Notes under the pieces: generated by a model
The model's input: only the letters and a program-made list of their open reading frames with translations
Database searches by the model: none
What the model was told of the DNA's origin: nothing
NCBI GenBank assembly: GCA_033002965.1
Contig: JAURVB010001822.1
Coordinates: forward strand, 62,001 to 126,000
Source of the DNA: Piper betle
Lineage: Eukaryota > Streptophyta > Magnoliopsida > Piperales > Piperaceae
Direction of reading: 5' to 3'
Length of the DNA: 64,000 bases
Part shown: positions 23,422 to 35,849 of the stretch, piece after piece
Layout: the number at the start of each line of letters is the position of its first letter
Position numbering within the stretch: position 1 is the stretch's first letter
Program-made: the position numbers and the translations under genes

Positions 23422-26092
23422 GTGGAAAGGACAGAGGTGCCTCTGTGGATGAATCTGATCATGGTCGGCGAGAGTAAGAGCAAACGTATAGTGGAACTAT
23501 TGATGAGCTCAGATATTTCAAGCGAAACAAACTATACTGTGATTCCAACAGTGGGTAAGGGAGGTGGGAAAGGCCTCTCTTGCTCAGAATCATCTTTCAT
23601 GATCAAAGAATTAAAGCCTCTTTTGGTTTGCGAAGTTGGGCATGTATTTCTGATGTATTTGACTGTAATAGGGTGGTAAAAGAGCTCGTAGAATATGCCA
23701 CAAGAGATAGTGTCTCCAAAATGGAAACTTCAGCCTTGCGTTGTTGCCTTGAAGAAACGTTAGACTGCAAAAAAATTTGGATCGTATTGGATGATATATG
23801 GGAGTCGAAAGCATGGGAAATGCAAAAAAACTTCAGCCTGATGTATTTGCCCCATTGTGCTTGAGGAAGCAAAATCTTGTTACCACGCGAGATATAAAAG
23901 TTGGAAATAGTATACGCAACAAGATACCATACCCGTTACAAACTTTGAAAGACAACAAGATTCATTCACAGCCTTGCATGCTCCATCTCAGGTAAATTTA
24001 TTTGCCGTGGACTGCAAAGTTCCAGATCACGCATGGATCGGGGAACTGTTCGACGGGTTTCCCGTATTTCTTTCTGCCCACATGAATCTCGAGGCTCACG
24101 ATGAACCCAAACACCTTCGCACACTTGTACAGTCAGGAGTGGTGGGGATGCTCGACACAAAGTCATTCATTGGCTACATATGGCAACGACTGGATTTATC
24201 GAAAAAGACTCCATAATGGAGTCGGTTGCTTCCGAATTCTATTGGAAATTTGAAGCATCTTCGGTACCTTGATCTCTCACTGTTGGAGCCTTCGAAATCT
24301 CCCAGATTCTATATGTGAGCTTTGTAATCTACAAGCATTATATCTTTCCTTTTGCTGCTCCAATTTGATTAGTTTACCAAGCGGCATTGGCGACCTCCAT
24401 AGTCCTAAGACGCTGCCTCTGTCTATCTCATGTTTCAGATTCAACTCTGCCGAGATCAATTGTCAAACTCCCTAAACTTCTGAAGTTGGATCTCAGCTAC
24501 TGTTCATATGTAGTTTGCATTCCAGAGAATGCCGGAACCCTCAACAAGTTTACGAGAACTCCATCTTCAAGACACACATATTTAGACTCCCAGATTCCAT
24601 TAGCAATCTTCAAAAATTGCAGGGGTTGAATTTTCGTGATTGACGGTCACTCTTCGACTTGCCTAGCCAGATAGGAGACCTTCAAGATCTTAGAAAGTTT
24701 TGATCTTCATCCTCCTTCAATATCTCATCTACTGGAATCAATGAGAAAGCTTCACAATTTTAAGAGCTACGATATTGCTAGTTGTAAGAGACTCACCCAG
24801 CGGCCAGAAGATATGTGCAAACTTGAATGCTTGGAGGATCTTGTATTCAACAGTAGAATTCTACACAGATTGCCACGGAGAATTGGAAGAATAAGAACAT
24901 CGAAAAGTTAGATCAATATGATGTTGGGAAGGAACAAGGGCGAGGAATCGAAGAGCTCAAGGACATGAACAGACTCGGAGGATCACTCACTATCTCACAT
25001 CTTGAAAATGTCGACAGTGTTAAAAAGGCAATCATGACTCACCTGAAAAGTAAAATATGCATTGGTGAAATATGTTTTCGATGGAGTAGTTTCGTTATCC
25101 TCAATCATGAAGACAATGATTGTGCTGATGTTGATGAAGAATATGATATTGTTGGTAATAATTTTAGTGATGATAGTGTTGAAGGAAGCGCTGATATTGC
25201 AGTTTTGGATGATGAAGATGATAGTGGTGCTTGGGCAGCCAGAGACAGAGAAATGGAGGCAAAGGTACTTCACGCCTTAGAGCCTTATCCCAAAGGCGTG
25301 AAGGCTTTATCTTTTCAGAATTACTGCGGAGAAAGGATTCCAGAATGGATGTCCAGCTGCGGAGAAAGGCGTTTGAGAATGGAAGGACTCCACGGCATAA
25401 AGAGAGCGAGCAACTTTGAGCTTCCTGCATTGGGTTTCCTAGTAATCAAGAACTGCACCAAGCTAAGGGATGTTAATATGGGACTTCCTAATTTGATCAG
25501 GCTAGAAGTATCAAGATGCCAACAGCTAACAACATTGTGTGCTATTTCATCTCTCCATGGTCGTAGTTCTTCTTCCCATCTCTCGTCAATGATTGACCTT
25601 CCCCAACTACAAGATCTATATATCAAGCATTGTCTCAATTTGAGGGATATTTGCAGGGCTACGAAGGATGGTGATCAAGGATTATGCAGGACATCGGCTT
25701 CCACTGGCAGACTATAATGTGGATACTACTTTTACTCCAATCCTTCCCAATTTGGAAGAGATGGAGATAGAGAACAGCCCAAACTTGGCTGTCCAACCCT
25801 ATCCAAGGCCTTGCACACTTTAACTTCCCTTAAAGAAATCCGTATCAGCAACTGCCCGGAGTTAGTGTCCTTCCCTGACGAGGGGCTTCCTCCAATGCTT
25901 CAACAACTTCATATATATCATTGTGCAAATCTTCAACACCTCCCCGAAGGCCTCGGAGAACATACCTCTCTGGAATTCTTGTGGATAGCAGACTGTCCAG
26001 AGCTAGTGGTACGACTTGACGACGGATTGCCTCCCACCCTTTCAAAGCCGACAATTTTCAACTGTCTAAAGCTGGAACAAGAGTTGAAATGA
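23422..26092 (+). pseudogene. CNL-type (RGA-like) NB-ARC-LRR disease-resistance gene, decayed
   Basis: Recognisable pieces appear in family order but in changing frames. The pre-NB linker reads KRIVELLMSSD and NYTVIPTVGKGGGKG (the P-loop GMGG-GKT is damaged). Then come RNBS-A/B parts FGLRSWACISDVFD and ELVEYATRDSVSKME, kinase-2 IWIVLDDIW, and kinase-3-like NLVTTRDIKVGNSI. The GLPLA and MHD blocks are not found, so the ARC part is shortened. LRR pieces follow: GNLKHLRYLDLS, LRNLPDSICELCNLQALYL, LKLDLSYCSYVVCIP, EQGRGIEELKDMN, GGSLTISHLENVDSVKKA, EPYPKGVKALSFQNYCGERI, and the final repeats ISNCPELVSFPDEGLPP to LKLEQELK and a stop at 26092. Frames change and stops intervene many times, more than elsewhere in the window. 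Intact relatives are intracellular immune receptors. Confidence 0.85.
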
Positions 26093-26640
26093 AGACAGAA
26101 AATATTAGCACTGATCATTTTAGTTTTTCGTTTTAAGGTAATGGAAATCTTAATTCTATTTTCGAAGACAGGCTTAGTGTTGTACCTAGATAACATCTAT
26201 GCTGATGTATGAATATTGTAAATTATGATATTGGTTAAAAGAGTGGGCTGTGGGCACATTGTTAAACCTCGTTAATCTCATGTGTTCTTGGTAGGTAGTT
26301 TTTCGGCTCTTTTCCTAGTTCAGAACCATTTGGTGCAGACACCACAAGTTGACAACTAACCAAATCACTTTGGTGTGAGGAGGCGGCTGCGACGAGCGGT
26401 AGAGGAGGGGAACTTTGGTGCCGTAGATGAGAAATATATGCGAGACTTTACTGGTACTCGCACAAGATGTACCCAAGAGGCCAAACTATAAGGTGGTCGC
26501 TTATATCGCGTATATATGCGACGACTATAAAAGCACCGCAAACAGCCGACGCATTTGCTGTAGTGTTCAATGGGCCTTCCACACTTGAAAGAATCACTGA
26601 TGTGGAGAAGCCAAGAGTTATAAGCATTGTGTATGTCTCC
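26093..26640. other. Spacer between the two LRR remnants
   Basis: Presumed 3' flank of the first remnant followed by unrecognised DNA. No gene or clear repeat ends seen. Confidence 0.4.
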
Positions 26641-27310
26641 ATCTCTGATTATCCAGGATTGTAGCTCCGCTTCTGATCACCACTCGTATTCCAGGATGGA
26701 GCTTCCCCAACTAGAGGATTCACTTGCGGAACATTGCCCCAGTTTGAGGGATACAATTTGCATGACCGTGCCTAAGTTGCCAGTGTTAATCGTGGAAGAC
26801 TGTGGAGAGTTGAAGGTGATGGGCTTCACTGACACTGTGCTCGAACGATCTCCTTCATCACACGTTGAGATCAAGAATTTTAAGACGCGTTGGTTACCAC
26901 TTCTAGCAGAAGATGATGATGAGGCAGTTGGTTCCACTTCCTTCTTCCCCAATGTGGGACGACTGCACATAGAAAATTGCGCATACTTGGCCGCTGTCCT
27001 ACAAAAGGCCTTGCACATCATTGCTTCCCTTTGGACATTGGACATTAGATACTGCCCGCAGCTGGCGTCCATCCCAGAGCTGCCCACTATGCTTAAGGTT
27101 CTTCATATACACAATCCTGCACAAATCTACAATACCTGCCCACAGGCCTTGGGGACCTCACCTATCTGCAATTGATCTGGATTACAGATTGTCCTCAGTT
27201 ACAAGCCCGACTCGACGATCGGTTGCCTCCCAACCTCGAACGGATATATTTTCACAATTGTCGCCAAATTAACAAGCAGTTGAAACGTGAAGAACGGAAA
27301 GATTGGCTTG
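26641..27310 (+). pseudogene. Second CNL LRR C-terminal fragment, tandem copy of the preceding one
   Basis: The frame 26627-27175 carries MELPQLEDSLAEHCPSLRDT, LPVLIVEDCGELKVM, VGRLHIENCAYLAAVLQKAL and LWTLDIRYCPQLASIPELP. After a frame change the family's terminal repeat ITDCPQLQARLDDRLPPNLE follows, ending near KQLKREE. The opening SS...LPQL.D....HC..LRD and the ending RLDD.LPP.L parallel 25560-25660 and 26000-26092 in the neighbouring remnant. This looks like duplication of an LRR tail or remains of a second gene. No NB-ARC part precedes it. Confidence 0.75.
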
Positions 27311-28514
27311 ATCGATCGAGCTTTGCATAACTATTTTGTGTTCTTGTGTTCACAGCCAGCTCATAATTTAGAACGATTCTTCATCCCACAGGTGATCATT
27401 GTTGATTGTTCCAAGTCACTATTTTGTTTCACATGCGAATCTTTATTTTTCTGTTCAGCGGCTTTCTCATACATAGCCATTATAATGCCTTGTTTACAAT
27501 ACGTTAACTTACTCAGTTTTCTTGCCAGCATCACTGTAATTTTCTCACCATCTCTCTCAGCTCCAAACGTCCTCAATTACCACTGTGTTGTTCCCTTGCA
27601 GCCTTTATATTTTTATTGCAAAGCTATTAGACCATCATCTGATTTACTTGTCACCGTTATTTGAGGCTCTTCCTTTTCATTCACATTCCATGCAAGCAGT
27701 AGTACGCCTGTCAAATGTCACGGACATCTTTCCTTACATCTTGTGTTAGTATCACTCTTTTCCTTACATCTTGTGTTAGTATCTTCACAAAAGTAGACAT
27801 GACCAAACCAGATATTACTTCCATTAACCTTTCGCCTACATACGCATCGCTAATGCACGAATTATATTAGATTTTGAGAGAACATTACAGTAAAGCTACA
27901 TCAAGCAGCTAACATAGTAATTGACACGGAGAGGTGGCAACCATACACAAGAAACAAAGATCAAGTTATTTTTGGTAGCCTTCCACAGAACCACTCCATA
28001 AAAATCCAATCACGAGCTCAGTGCACCAGCAATGTGTAAAAATGAAAATCTTACACTTCGCTCATTTCAGGAATTTGGAAATGGCTCTATGGTCAGCAGC
28101 CTTCCTGTTGTCCTCCTCATGCACACTAAATCCATCAACATTAAGGTGCACACCAATATCAGGACCTAAGCTTCTCCCAACTATTAGCATAGCATGTAGC
28201 TAAAATCTTATAACTCATGCTCAATGTACCCCGCTTCATGGTAACAACAAAACCTGAAAGTTCCAATGAGAGAGCTTCCAGTCGTGCCTCTCATAGCACA
28301 TTAATCCCTCCAATTCAACGCCCTTAGGACCGAACTAGAGAGCTTCTCTTCCTACATCACACATCCAATCACAATCTAACCTTGTTTAAGCAATCTGATT
28401 ATAATTCAACATTAAACACCAAATGAAACAACCATTTCCAGTTTTCAAATGATATGTTAAAACAAAAATGTTTGAATGCTACAACAAAACTGATCATCAT
28501 TATCATCATCATAT
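27311..28514. other. Spacer with a short tandem duplication at 27729-27783
   Basis: The right part is probably 3' UTR of the minus-strand TMEM161-like gene. A 26-bp word containing TTTCCTTACATCTTGTGTTA occurs twice with a 30-bp period (27729 and 27759 region). No gene seen. Confidence 0.5.
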
Positions 28515-29725
28515 CTATGAAACATACAACAATCCAACTCTATACATGGCCAGCCCCGCCGACGTCAACACCACCCACACAAAAGCAATCCACCAAGCCA
28601 TGAAAGAAGCCACCTCCTTCACGGCCGAAGAACAAGCATCCGAGCTACAAACCACCGGAAAACTGCCTCGCACCTCCGCCAATCCAATCAACAATAGAAC
28701 CAAAACAGGGGGAGCCAAGAACTGCAACGCCGACAAACAAAGATAATGGTTGTGCAAAAACATCTTCGCCCTGCTATACTCCGAATCCGGCACTTTGCTG
28801 GAGTGAAGCCTCTGATACCAACTCAGCACCGCCTCATTCAACCACATCTGCAGACACGGCCGGAGCAAGAGAAGCTGCGAAACCGCCCACAGCAACAAAC
28901 ACCAAGATCTGAACTTGACGAAATCGGATCGGATCATACCCACATTGCCGTTTCCGACCACCGGATTGATCCAAAGCATCGATGCAAACATCAAGACGAC
29001 GAAATTGACGTAGAAGAGGAACCGAGTGAACACGCCGCAAGAGATCACGGGCAAGCTCCACCGGAGCTGGTCGGTGCCGATCCAGAACGCCCTCACCATC
29101 TTCCCCGCCGGCATGAACAAGATCCCCGATACACACCCAGCGATCAAACCGATCCAAACCCCGTCGAAAGATCCAATCTTGAAGTCGACCACCGACGGCG
29201 CGGGCCCGAAGAGCAGCAAAATCGAGAGCAGGAACCCCAATGCGCCCACCAAAACGCCTAATTGCTTCTCTTCCCGTCTCGACGCCGACGATTCGAGCGC
29301 GGCCGTGGCCAGTCCGAGCAAAAGCGCGGCGGCGGCGGCGAGGGAGAGGGCGAAGGTGGTGAGGTCGGGGGGAAAGGGCGAGGGAGGAGGTTGGCGAGGA
29401 GGAGGTCGGAGAGGGCGAGGAGGGAGAGGAGAGCGGCGAGGTTGTAGAGGGAGAAGAAGGGGCGGGAGCGAAGGAGGGCATCGGAGAGGCGGAGGCGGAA
29501 GATCTGGGCGTCGGCGGCGTCGGCGGGGGCGGGGGGCGGCGGCGGCGGAGGGCGGCGGCGGATGGGGGGAGGATAGCGGCGCGGGTGGCGGAGGGGGATG
29601 GAGAGTCGGGGTGGACGTAGGTGTGGAGGGAGTAGAGAAGGGCCGAGGGTAGGGCCACGGCGGCGGCGAGGTAGGCGGCCGGCGCCGGCGAGGAGAGGGT
29701 GGAGGAGGAGGTGGGGGAGGTTCAT
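28515..29725 (-). CDS. TMEM161: TMEM161-like multi-pass membrane protein (frameshifted as given)
   Basis: Single-exon minus-strand gene, about 403 aa when read through. The second half is open and shows the TMEM161 family pattern: long hydrophobic segments (GVLVGALGFLLSILLLFGP, FTRFLFYVNFVVLMFASML), RPCLQMWLNEAVLSWYQRL, and FLHNHYLCLSALQFLAPPVL, aligning with the 'RPHLQAYL' and 'VSLQYLTPLIL' regions of animal TMEM161A/B. The N-terminus begins MNLPHLLLHPLLAG and continues, in other frames, VALPSALLYSLHTYVHPDS and DAQIFRLRLSDALLRSRPFF, as in plant homologues. To join these, one extra base near 29675-29680 and one missing G each in the G6 runs 29531-29536 and 29367-29372 must be assumed. The GC-rich 5' third contrasts with the 3' part. 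The function in plants is not established. Confidence 0.85.
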
Positions 29726-31828
29726 GGTCGTGTCAAAGGCTTCAATTTTAGTGAAGGTCAAATTATATATATATTATTTTATTTTAATGTACGTTGGATT
29801 ATGAGGAAAGAAAATAAAGTTTTAAATTTTTTATTGTTTGGCTTGTAAAAAATATATATAAAGAAAAAAATTATTTGAAAAAATTCTTGTAATCCATATT
29901 TTTTAATAACATTTTTTTCTCACTTATTAATATAGCAATATAGCGTTAGATATAATCTCTATATTTATGTCAGGGAAGAATACTAGTATAAATATATGAA
30001 ATTTAGTTTTTATATAATATACTAAATTTTAACTTTGACTTAAATTGAGGAGATAAAATCCCAAGAATTTGTCTCATTGGGCTTAAAAATCAAGCATCAA
30101 ACTAACTTAAACTTTTCAAAACTCATCCTATTTGTGGAACACAACATTCGTCATGTACTTAATTGGTTCAAACTTGGCATATTTTCATATGATCAACTCT
30201 AATTGAGCCTGTGGAATTCAAGATGAACTGTACTATGTGTTGAGCTTACCCACATTGATTTCTATAAAAAATAATCAGTTGCAAGGTCTTGTAATTAATA
30301 TTAGCTATAAGACTGAATAAACATTGAGTATATATAGGGTAATAGTGCTTATTTATCATTGAAATTTATGAACTATCATTGAGAATATTTAATGACTATT
30401 TTACTTCTAATTTAGTCGGAGGAGATTATTGCTCAATTTCTATTTATTGATACTTTCCATTCATGTATAAACATTGCCTCTCTATTTTTTGAAATAAATA
30501 TCATTTTATTATATATAGATTTGTAAGTAAAAAATAGGCATAGTCCGCTAAAAAATAAAATAGTTTTAGTCATAACTCATTAATATTAATGATGCTAAAT
30601 TAAATAACATTTTATACTAAATAATATTGACGTTTAAAAAAGTTAAAAATTGAACTTTGAGTTGAGTCTAGCAAGAATGGTTCCCGCTTGATTAATTGTT
30701 TATGTTTAAGTATTGTTGACCAATGATAGAAAGGCTTATCTAGCATACCACCCTTATCCAATTGTTATTTCATTAATTTCTAGTCTTTAAACTTGGGCAT
30801 GGAATTATTCCTATTTGATTGGCGTACCTAAAAAAAAAACAGAGGATTCTTATAAAATATCTTGGAGGAGATTCGTCCTTGTCACGTCATCCACGTAATC
30901 CATTGAAAATTAAAGGCAAGTTAGAGTGTCTTATTGCATCAAATGCCAATCCTCTCGAGTATGCATATAAATATATAAATAACTGAGATCAAAATATCAT
31001 CGAAATATAAACTTTAAGTGCTTTTTTTGTATCTGGATTATTATAGTTAAGCACAGTATCATTGTGCTCCCGGATACCATTCCAAAATTGCAACCTTCAA
31101 AACAAGTTGAAAGTTTCAACATTCATGTTAGTAAGAAGGAACTTATAGTTATTTGCATGGAAAAAATGTGTTTATCATGAATAATGTAAGGCCTTCCCTT
31201 AATTAAGTGCATCAAGATGTACGTCCTATTGCCATGAAAATCAAATTAATATGCATATATAGTACAATTGATTTATCATAGTCGTATATAAGGGTCTAAG
31301 TGGTCAACCAATTTATTATTTTACCAACCGTTTCATTTTAAAGTAAAATAAAATGACGAAGTATCTTCTTGGCCATTTTAAAAAATGGTAAAAAATTAAT
31401 AAATTTAACCGCACTGTTTATATTATGAAACAATAGTGGTGGAAGCGTTTGTAGCTACCGTTTTACCGTTTTATCATTTTAGTTATTTTAAAAAATAAAA
31501 AATATAATTATATTGATTAATATGAATAAAAGTAGTATAATTAATAAATTTAATTAAAAATTATATTATTATACCATTTAAAAATTAGTTTAATGTAAAT
31601 ATATTATCTAAATGATGTTAAATTTATAATTTTCATAAGAATTTTGTATTGTTAAAACTTTTATAGTTTAAGTTAAAATTTACGGATGGTTATTTGTTTA
31701 ATGTTAGTCAAAATGGTCAAAATTTGGTAATAATAAACCGTTAAAGTCAAAAAATAATAAATTATGGTTAATAGTAAAAAATAGTAAATAATAATGATAA
31801 ATGTCTTTAACTGCACCGTGATTACTCC

Positions 31829-31871
<43 letters not shown>

Positions 31872-33060
31872 TCATGAAAGTGAGGCATTTGAAAGCATGA
31901 CAATCTTAAATAGGTGATGGTACATGTTGAGGATCGAGCCGGTGGGTGTGATAAGATAAGATGCGGTTAATCCGAATCGTGGAGAATATCACGGAAGAAG
32001 GCTTGCATTGGCCTCATGTTTCGCACATATGATAATGAGTTAGGCAGAGTGATTTTGACAAACATAAATATCTATGTACCTAGTCCTCATCGAATTGAGT
32101 TGCATCGAATAATCGCATCAATAGAGAGCTCATCAACTCTGATCGATCGGTGCACTTACTCGACGTTCTCCTTGTCATCTTTGAATAACAAATATCCAAG
32201 TTAAGCACGAAACATGACGTATAAATATTCTATCTAACGTAAAAACTTGTAAGTAAAAGTTTTACCCAAGCCAAAACTATGCAGCTAGCTTATGAATGCT
32301 TTCTCTAGTGTTCAAGTCCGGCAAAAAATATAGCTTACATTAATAAACATCTTGTAGGCACCTATTTGCAATGGCCAAAATAATCAAAATCCAAAGTATG
32401 TGCGTATATTCACCGATCAAAACGCCACCTCAATATGATAAGTCAAAATATTATTTTTTTGCCAAAAAGTAAGCACCCAGGGCTCGACGGAGGAACCAAT
32501 GCCAACCCTGTACTTGTCCGCAAGTCTCCATTAAATATCACCATGCAATTGCTACCCCCATCTGAGGATAGCAAAGACGCCGGCCAGCCACCGTCGCCCC
32601 TACCATGCCAGATATTAAGTCTTATTTTTTATCCAAATTAAAAAAGACGAAATTTGAAAAGATATTTAGTGCACATAAGCTTCGATTCAACTGCAAAATA
32701 AGGGGAAAGCCTTCAAATTAAACACCTTAGTTAGTGCTTAAAACTCACTTAAAGCTTTTTTTTTAAAAAAGAAAATTTATAAGCCATATTTCCCTCTCAA
32801 AGAGCCAATGTTTCATTTGTTTCATAAATCACTTGTCTAAACAATCATGGTTAAAATCATGAATCATTGGTAGATAATAGTAATAATAATGTAGTGCAAA
32901 ATTACAACGACCATGATATTTGTAGATCATGTATGATACAATATGTGAAGAGATATCATTCATGAAATTAAATTAAATTAAATTCCGAGCAGCTCCAAAG
33001 TCCAATATTGCCATCATCGATGGTCTTTTCGTAGTTTCACGGGGCTTTCTTCCCGGATAT
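29726..33060. other. AT-rich intergenic spacer between divergent TMEM161-like and COR27-like genes
   Basis: No gene seen. It contains a (TA)n microsatellite at about 31833-31869 and AT-rich stretches with GGTTAATAG/TTTACCG words (31.3-31.8 kb) that may be a worn hAT-type element without definable ends. The 32435-32641 frame is not recognised. Confidence 0.45.
31833..31869. repeat. (TA)n microsatellite
   Basis: About 18 uninterrupted TA units. Confidence 0.95.
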
Positions 33061-33076
33061 TTCACGGCGCGCCATA

Positions 33077-33143
33077 AAAATATCTGGATCCGACGTGGCA
33101 TCACCTTTCAGATATTTACTCGGAAAGTCCGGCCAAAATATCT
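33077..33143 (+). promoter_or_regulatory. Evening elements and ACGT box in the COR27-like promoter
   Basis: Two perfect evening elements AAAATATCT at 33077-33085 and 33135-33143, a near match on the other strand at 33110-33117 (AGATATTT), and an ACGT core GACGTGGC at 33092-33099. All lie 130-195 bp before the ATG and just upstream of a TATA box. Evening elements bind CCA1/LHY/RVE factors and together with ABRE/G-box cores give evening and cold expression. The arrangement matches what is known for COR27 and COR28 promoters. Confidence 0.75.
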
Positions 33144-33167
33144 ATTTCTTGCGCAATTTTCGGACTC

Positions 33168-33174
33168 TATATAT
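33168..33174 (+). promoter_or_regulatory. TATA box of the COR27-like gene
   Basis: CTATATATG sits about 100 bp before the ATG at 33270 and 25 bp after the second evening element, a usual core-promoter position. Confidence 0.6.
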
Positions 33175-33269
33175 GTACGCATATATTCATATACACTCAC
33201 CAACGTCGGATAAGTTCCCAGATCCCCAAAAAGCGACCCGAAACAATCGGATCGCCGGCGACGTCGGAG

Positions 33270-34052
33270 ATGGCGGCGGAGCAGTCGCCTGTGAAGGGGA
33301 TGGCGGCGGTGGGGTTCGAGGGCGGCGAGCTGTGGACGGACGAGAAGCACGTATCGTTCCTCAATTGGATGGAGGCCTGCTTCGTCCGCCGTCCTAGTAG
33401 AGGACGCCGGCCGCGGCCGGCTCGGCCGTCGCCGCCCCCGCCTCGACCGCTTCGTCCCGGATATCTCAGAATCCACGCACGGCCTTCGAATACGAGGTGT
33501 GAAAAATGGTGGAAAGCTGATTAGAATTCGTGCGAGATGTATGGAATTGACTGGTTTTTGAGCTCAGATTTCGTTTGATTTTGGTTTAGGTCCGATGGGG
33601 GCAGGGAAGGCGGGGAGGGGGTTTCGGAGAAGTGGCAAGGCGGATCGGCGGCCTTCGACGGCGGTGGGTGACGGCGACTCCGGGGATCAGGTTGGCGTTG
33701 CAATTTTATTTTTATTTGTTTCATTTTTCGAAGTTTATATTAGAAAAAAATAATTAGGTGCGTCCAAAAGCGCTAATTGTACTTAGTTATTGTTTAAGTG
33801 TGTAAATAATATGATGTAATTTTAAAAATGAAGAGGCCGTATTTACATAAGCAGATGCTTTTATCAAACAAAAGAAGAACGAGGTCGTTGACTCTTTTTA
33901 ATTAGATTGCTTTTGTCTGCATTCTACCATAACAAGTGCGGCTTATGATATTCTAATTTGGGTTAAACACTTCATTTAATTTAACTTTGCTATTGCAGGT
34001 GGTTCCAGAGCTAGTAATTGGAGGGCCGGAAGAACAACACAAGAATGGTTGA
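33270..34052 (+). CDS. COR27/COR28-like cold- and clock-regulated small protein (frameshifted as given)
   Basis: Three exons proposed: 33270-33496, 33590-33690, 33999-34052 (GT-AG). Exon 1 has ELWTDEKHVSFLNWMEACFV and, in the next frame, RLDRFVPDISEST; these two blocks (W.DEKH..YL..ME.SFV and LDR.LPD..EST) are what I know from COR27/COR28 proteins, which repress or modulate clock genes and freezing tolerance and are controlled by COP1. The last exon ends VVPELVIGGPEEQHKNG. One extra base near 33389 and one near 33666-33668 must be assumed to keep a single frame. Exon 1 is very GC-rich. The evening elements in the promoter support the call. The product would be about 126 aa, shorter than the Arabidopsis proteins; exon 2 is the least certain part. 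Confidence 0.62.
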
Positions 34053-35805
34053 TTTGATTTCCTTGGCAGGGAATTAGCGGACTGAGATTATATTTCATTA
34101 CTTTTGCTTAGGTATTGTGTGAGGCCAGATATACATTTGTCTTGGTTCTTTTGTTGTTGTATGTACATGACAATATGCATGCATGCTAATCTTGAGTTGA
34201 TTTTTCATTTGCTAATTATTGTTCTCGAAGATCACCTGGTTTTAATCTCTGATTCAATTATCGACTTAATCTCATTCTCAAAGGACAAAAAGCTCGTTTT
34301 TCTTAGCTGTACTTTTGTTCTTTGCTTGTAAACTAAGCATTAGAACTTGGTCTCGTTGTTAACATTTCATGGGGGTGGGCTATCAGGTCGTAATTCAAAT
34401 ATTGACGGCGTAATACACGATTCGCATATGTTTTTTCGAAGCTTATAACTTAGATTCAGTGTAACCTAAGTAGATTTTTATTGGGGCGTGATGAGCACCC
34501 CAACACATGTGGGTCCTGCAAGCCTACACCCTTAAATGCGACGGTTGTCGTGAATTTTTAATTATAAGAGATTAGAGATCGATAACCAAGCTCAATTTAA
34601 TCACACTTTAATTAATAAGATGAAAGTGGTTTATTGTCATGTTCAAAATACAAATAGTTAACACATCATATATAAATATTATATAGATGATATGGCCGGC
34701 TTAAACGTGGCTTGTTTTTCTCTGCAAGTTATAGTTCTACTTACGACGTATATCTGACCTTCAAAATCACAAAGTCGGCATTGGCCTAGCGAAATTAATT
34801 AAAATTAAAACTGAATTATTGGCTATTTTCACGTATGAAATACAAACAACCATTATGTACTTAGTAATCTAAATTAAACCATCCTGTTTAGAATTTTTTC
34901 GAAATGGACTTCAACAGTTTTAAAATGTGTCACTTTGTGTGCACGAGCGTGTTACAATAATTTCTTCAAAAAATGCGTTACTTAAAGTGTGTTTGATCAG
35001 TAGAGAGTTTAGAATGGACACTCCATGATACAGTAATTTTGATTCATACAGGTATCTAATTTGATATATCTAGCTCAATGATTGATATTCCTTTTCCAAG
35101 CAAGCCAACAGCTCAACGACATTTCATATACACCCATGGTGAGCGTGCAATGTGCAAATCAATTCGTCAGGGTGTGCCCAGTTATTTGTGTGTTGGATCA
35201 AATATCTTCTTGCAAGTTGTATTTTAAAAATATTTCTCTATAAATATTAAGTAAATATATCTATTTCATGATTAGATTTTTATAACTTAATATTAATGTC
35301 GAGGAAGAAAATATAATTTTGAATTATTTAGGGAAGACAATATATTAATTTATATGAAAGCAACGCAAAGGAAGATATACTTGAACTAACAAAAAGTTTA
35401 CATGAATCATGACTCAAATAAGTTATATTAGCCCAATTGATTGTGAATCGTCCGATTACAAAGATGGTTAAGATTAACTCTAATCTTTTTTTAAAAAAAC
35501 TCTAAATCACTGTTCCTCCATTCTCTATCGTTGGCATCTAGACTCGGCTGCCTATGACTTTGTTTTTTTTGCCGATGGAGGGTGGTCGGGTCTTGCCAAT
35601 TTAGGTTGTACGACCAGATCTGGCAAGTGGCAGCAGATCCGGCTGTACAGTAGTATTTGGCTGATTGTTGGAGGCAGACTGGCCCCCAACCACCTTGGTG
35701 TATTTTTTTAAAATTAATTTAATTTGGACTCAAACAATCTTGATCATTGCAGCTTATATAACTTATATAAATCGTGTCTCATCCAACTACCTCTCCCTCT
35801 CTCTC

Positions 35806-35849
<44 letters not shown>

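Noticed and set aside
28746..29652. Plus-strand frames 28746-29261 and 29026-29652
   Set aside because: Antisense shadows of the TMEM161-like gene with low-complexity Arg/Gly composition.
31270..31830. hAT-type element with TTTACCG/GGTTAATAG words
   Set aside because: AT-rich and suggestive, but I could not find matching ends or an 8-bp target duplication.
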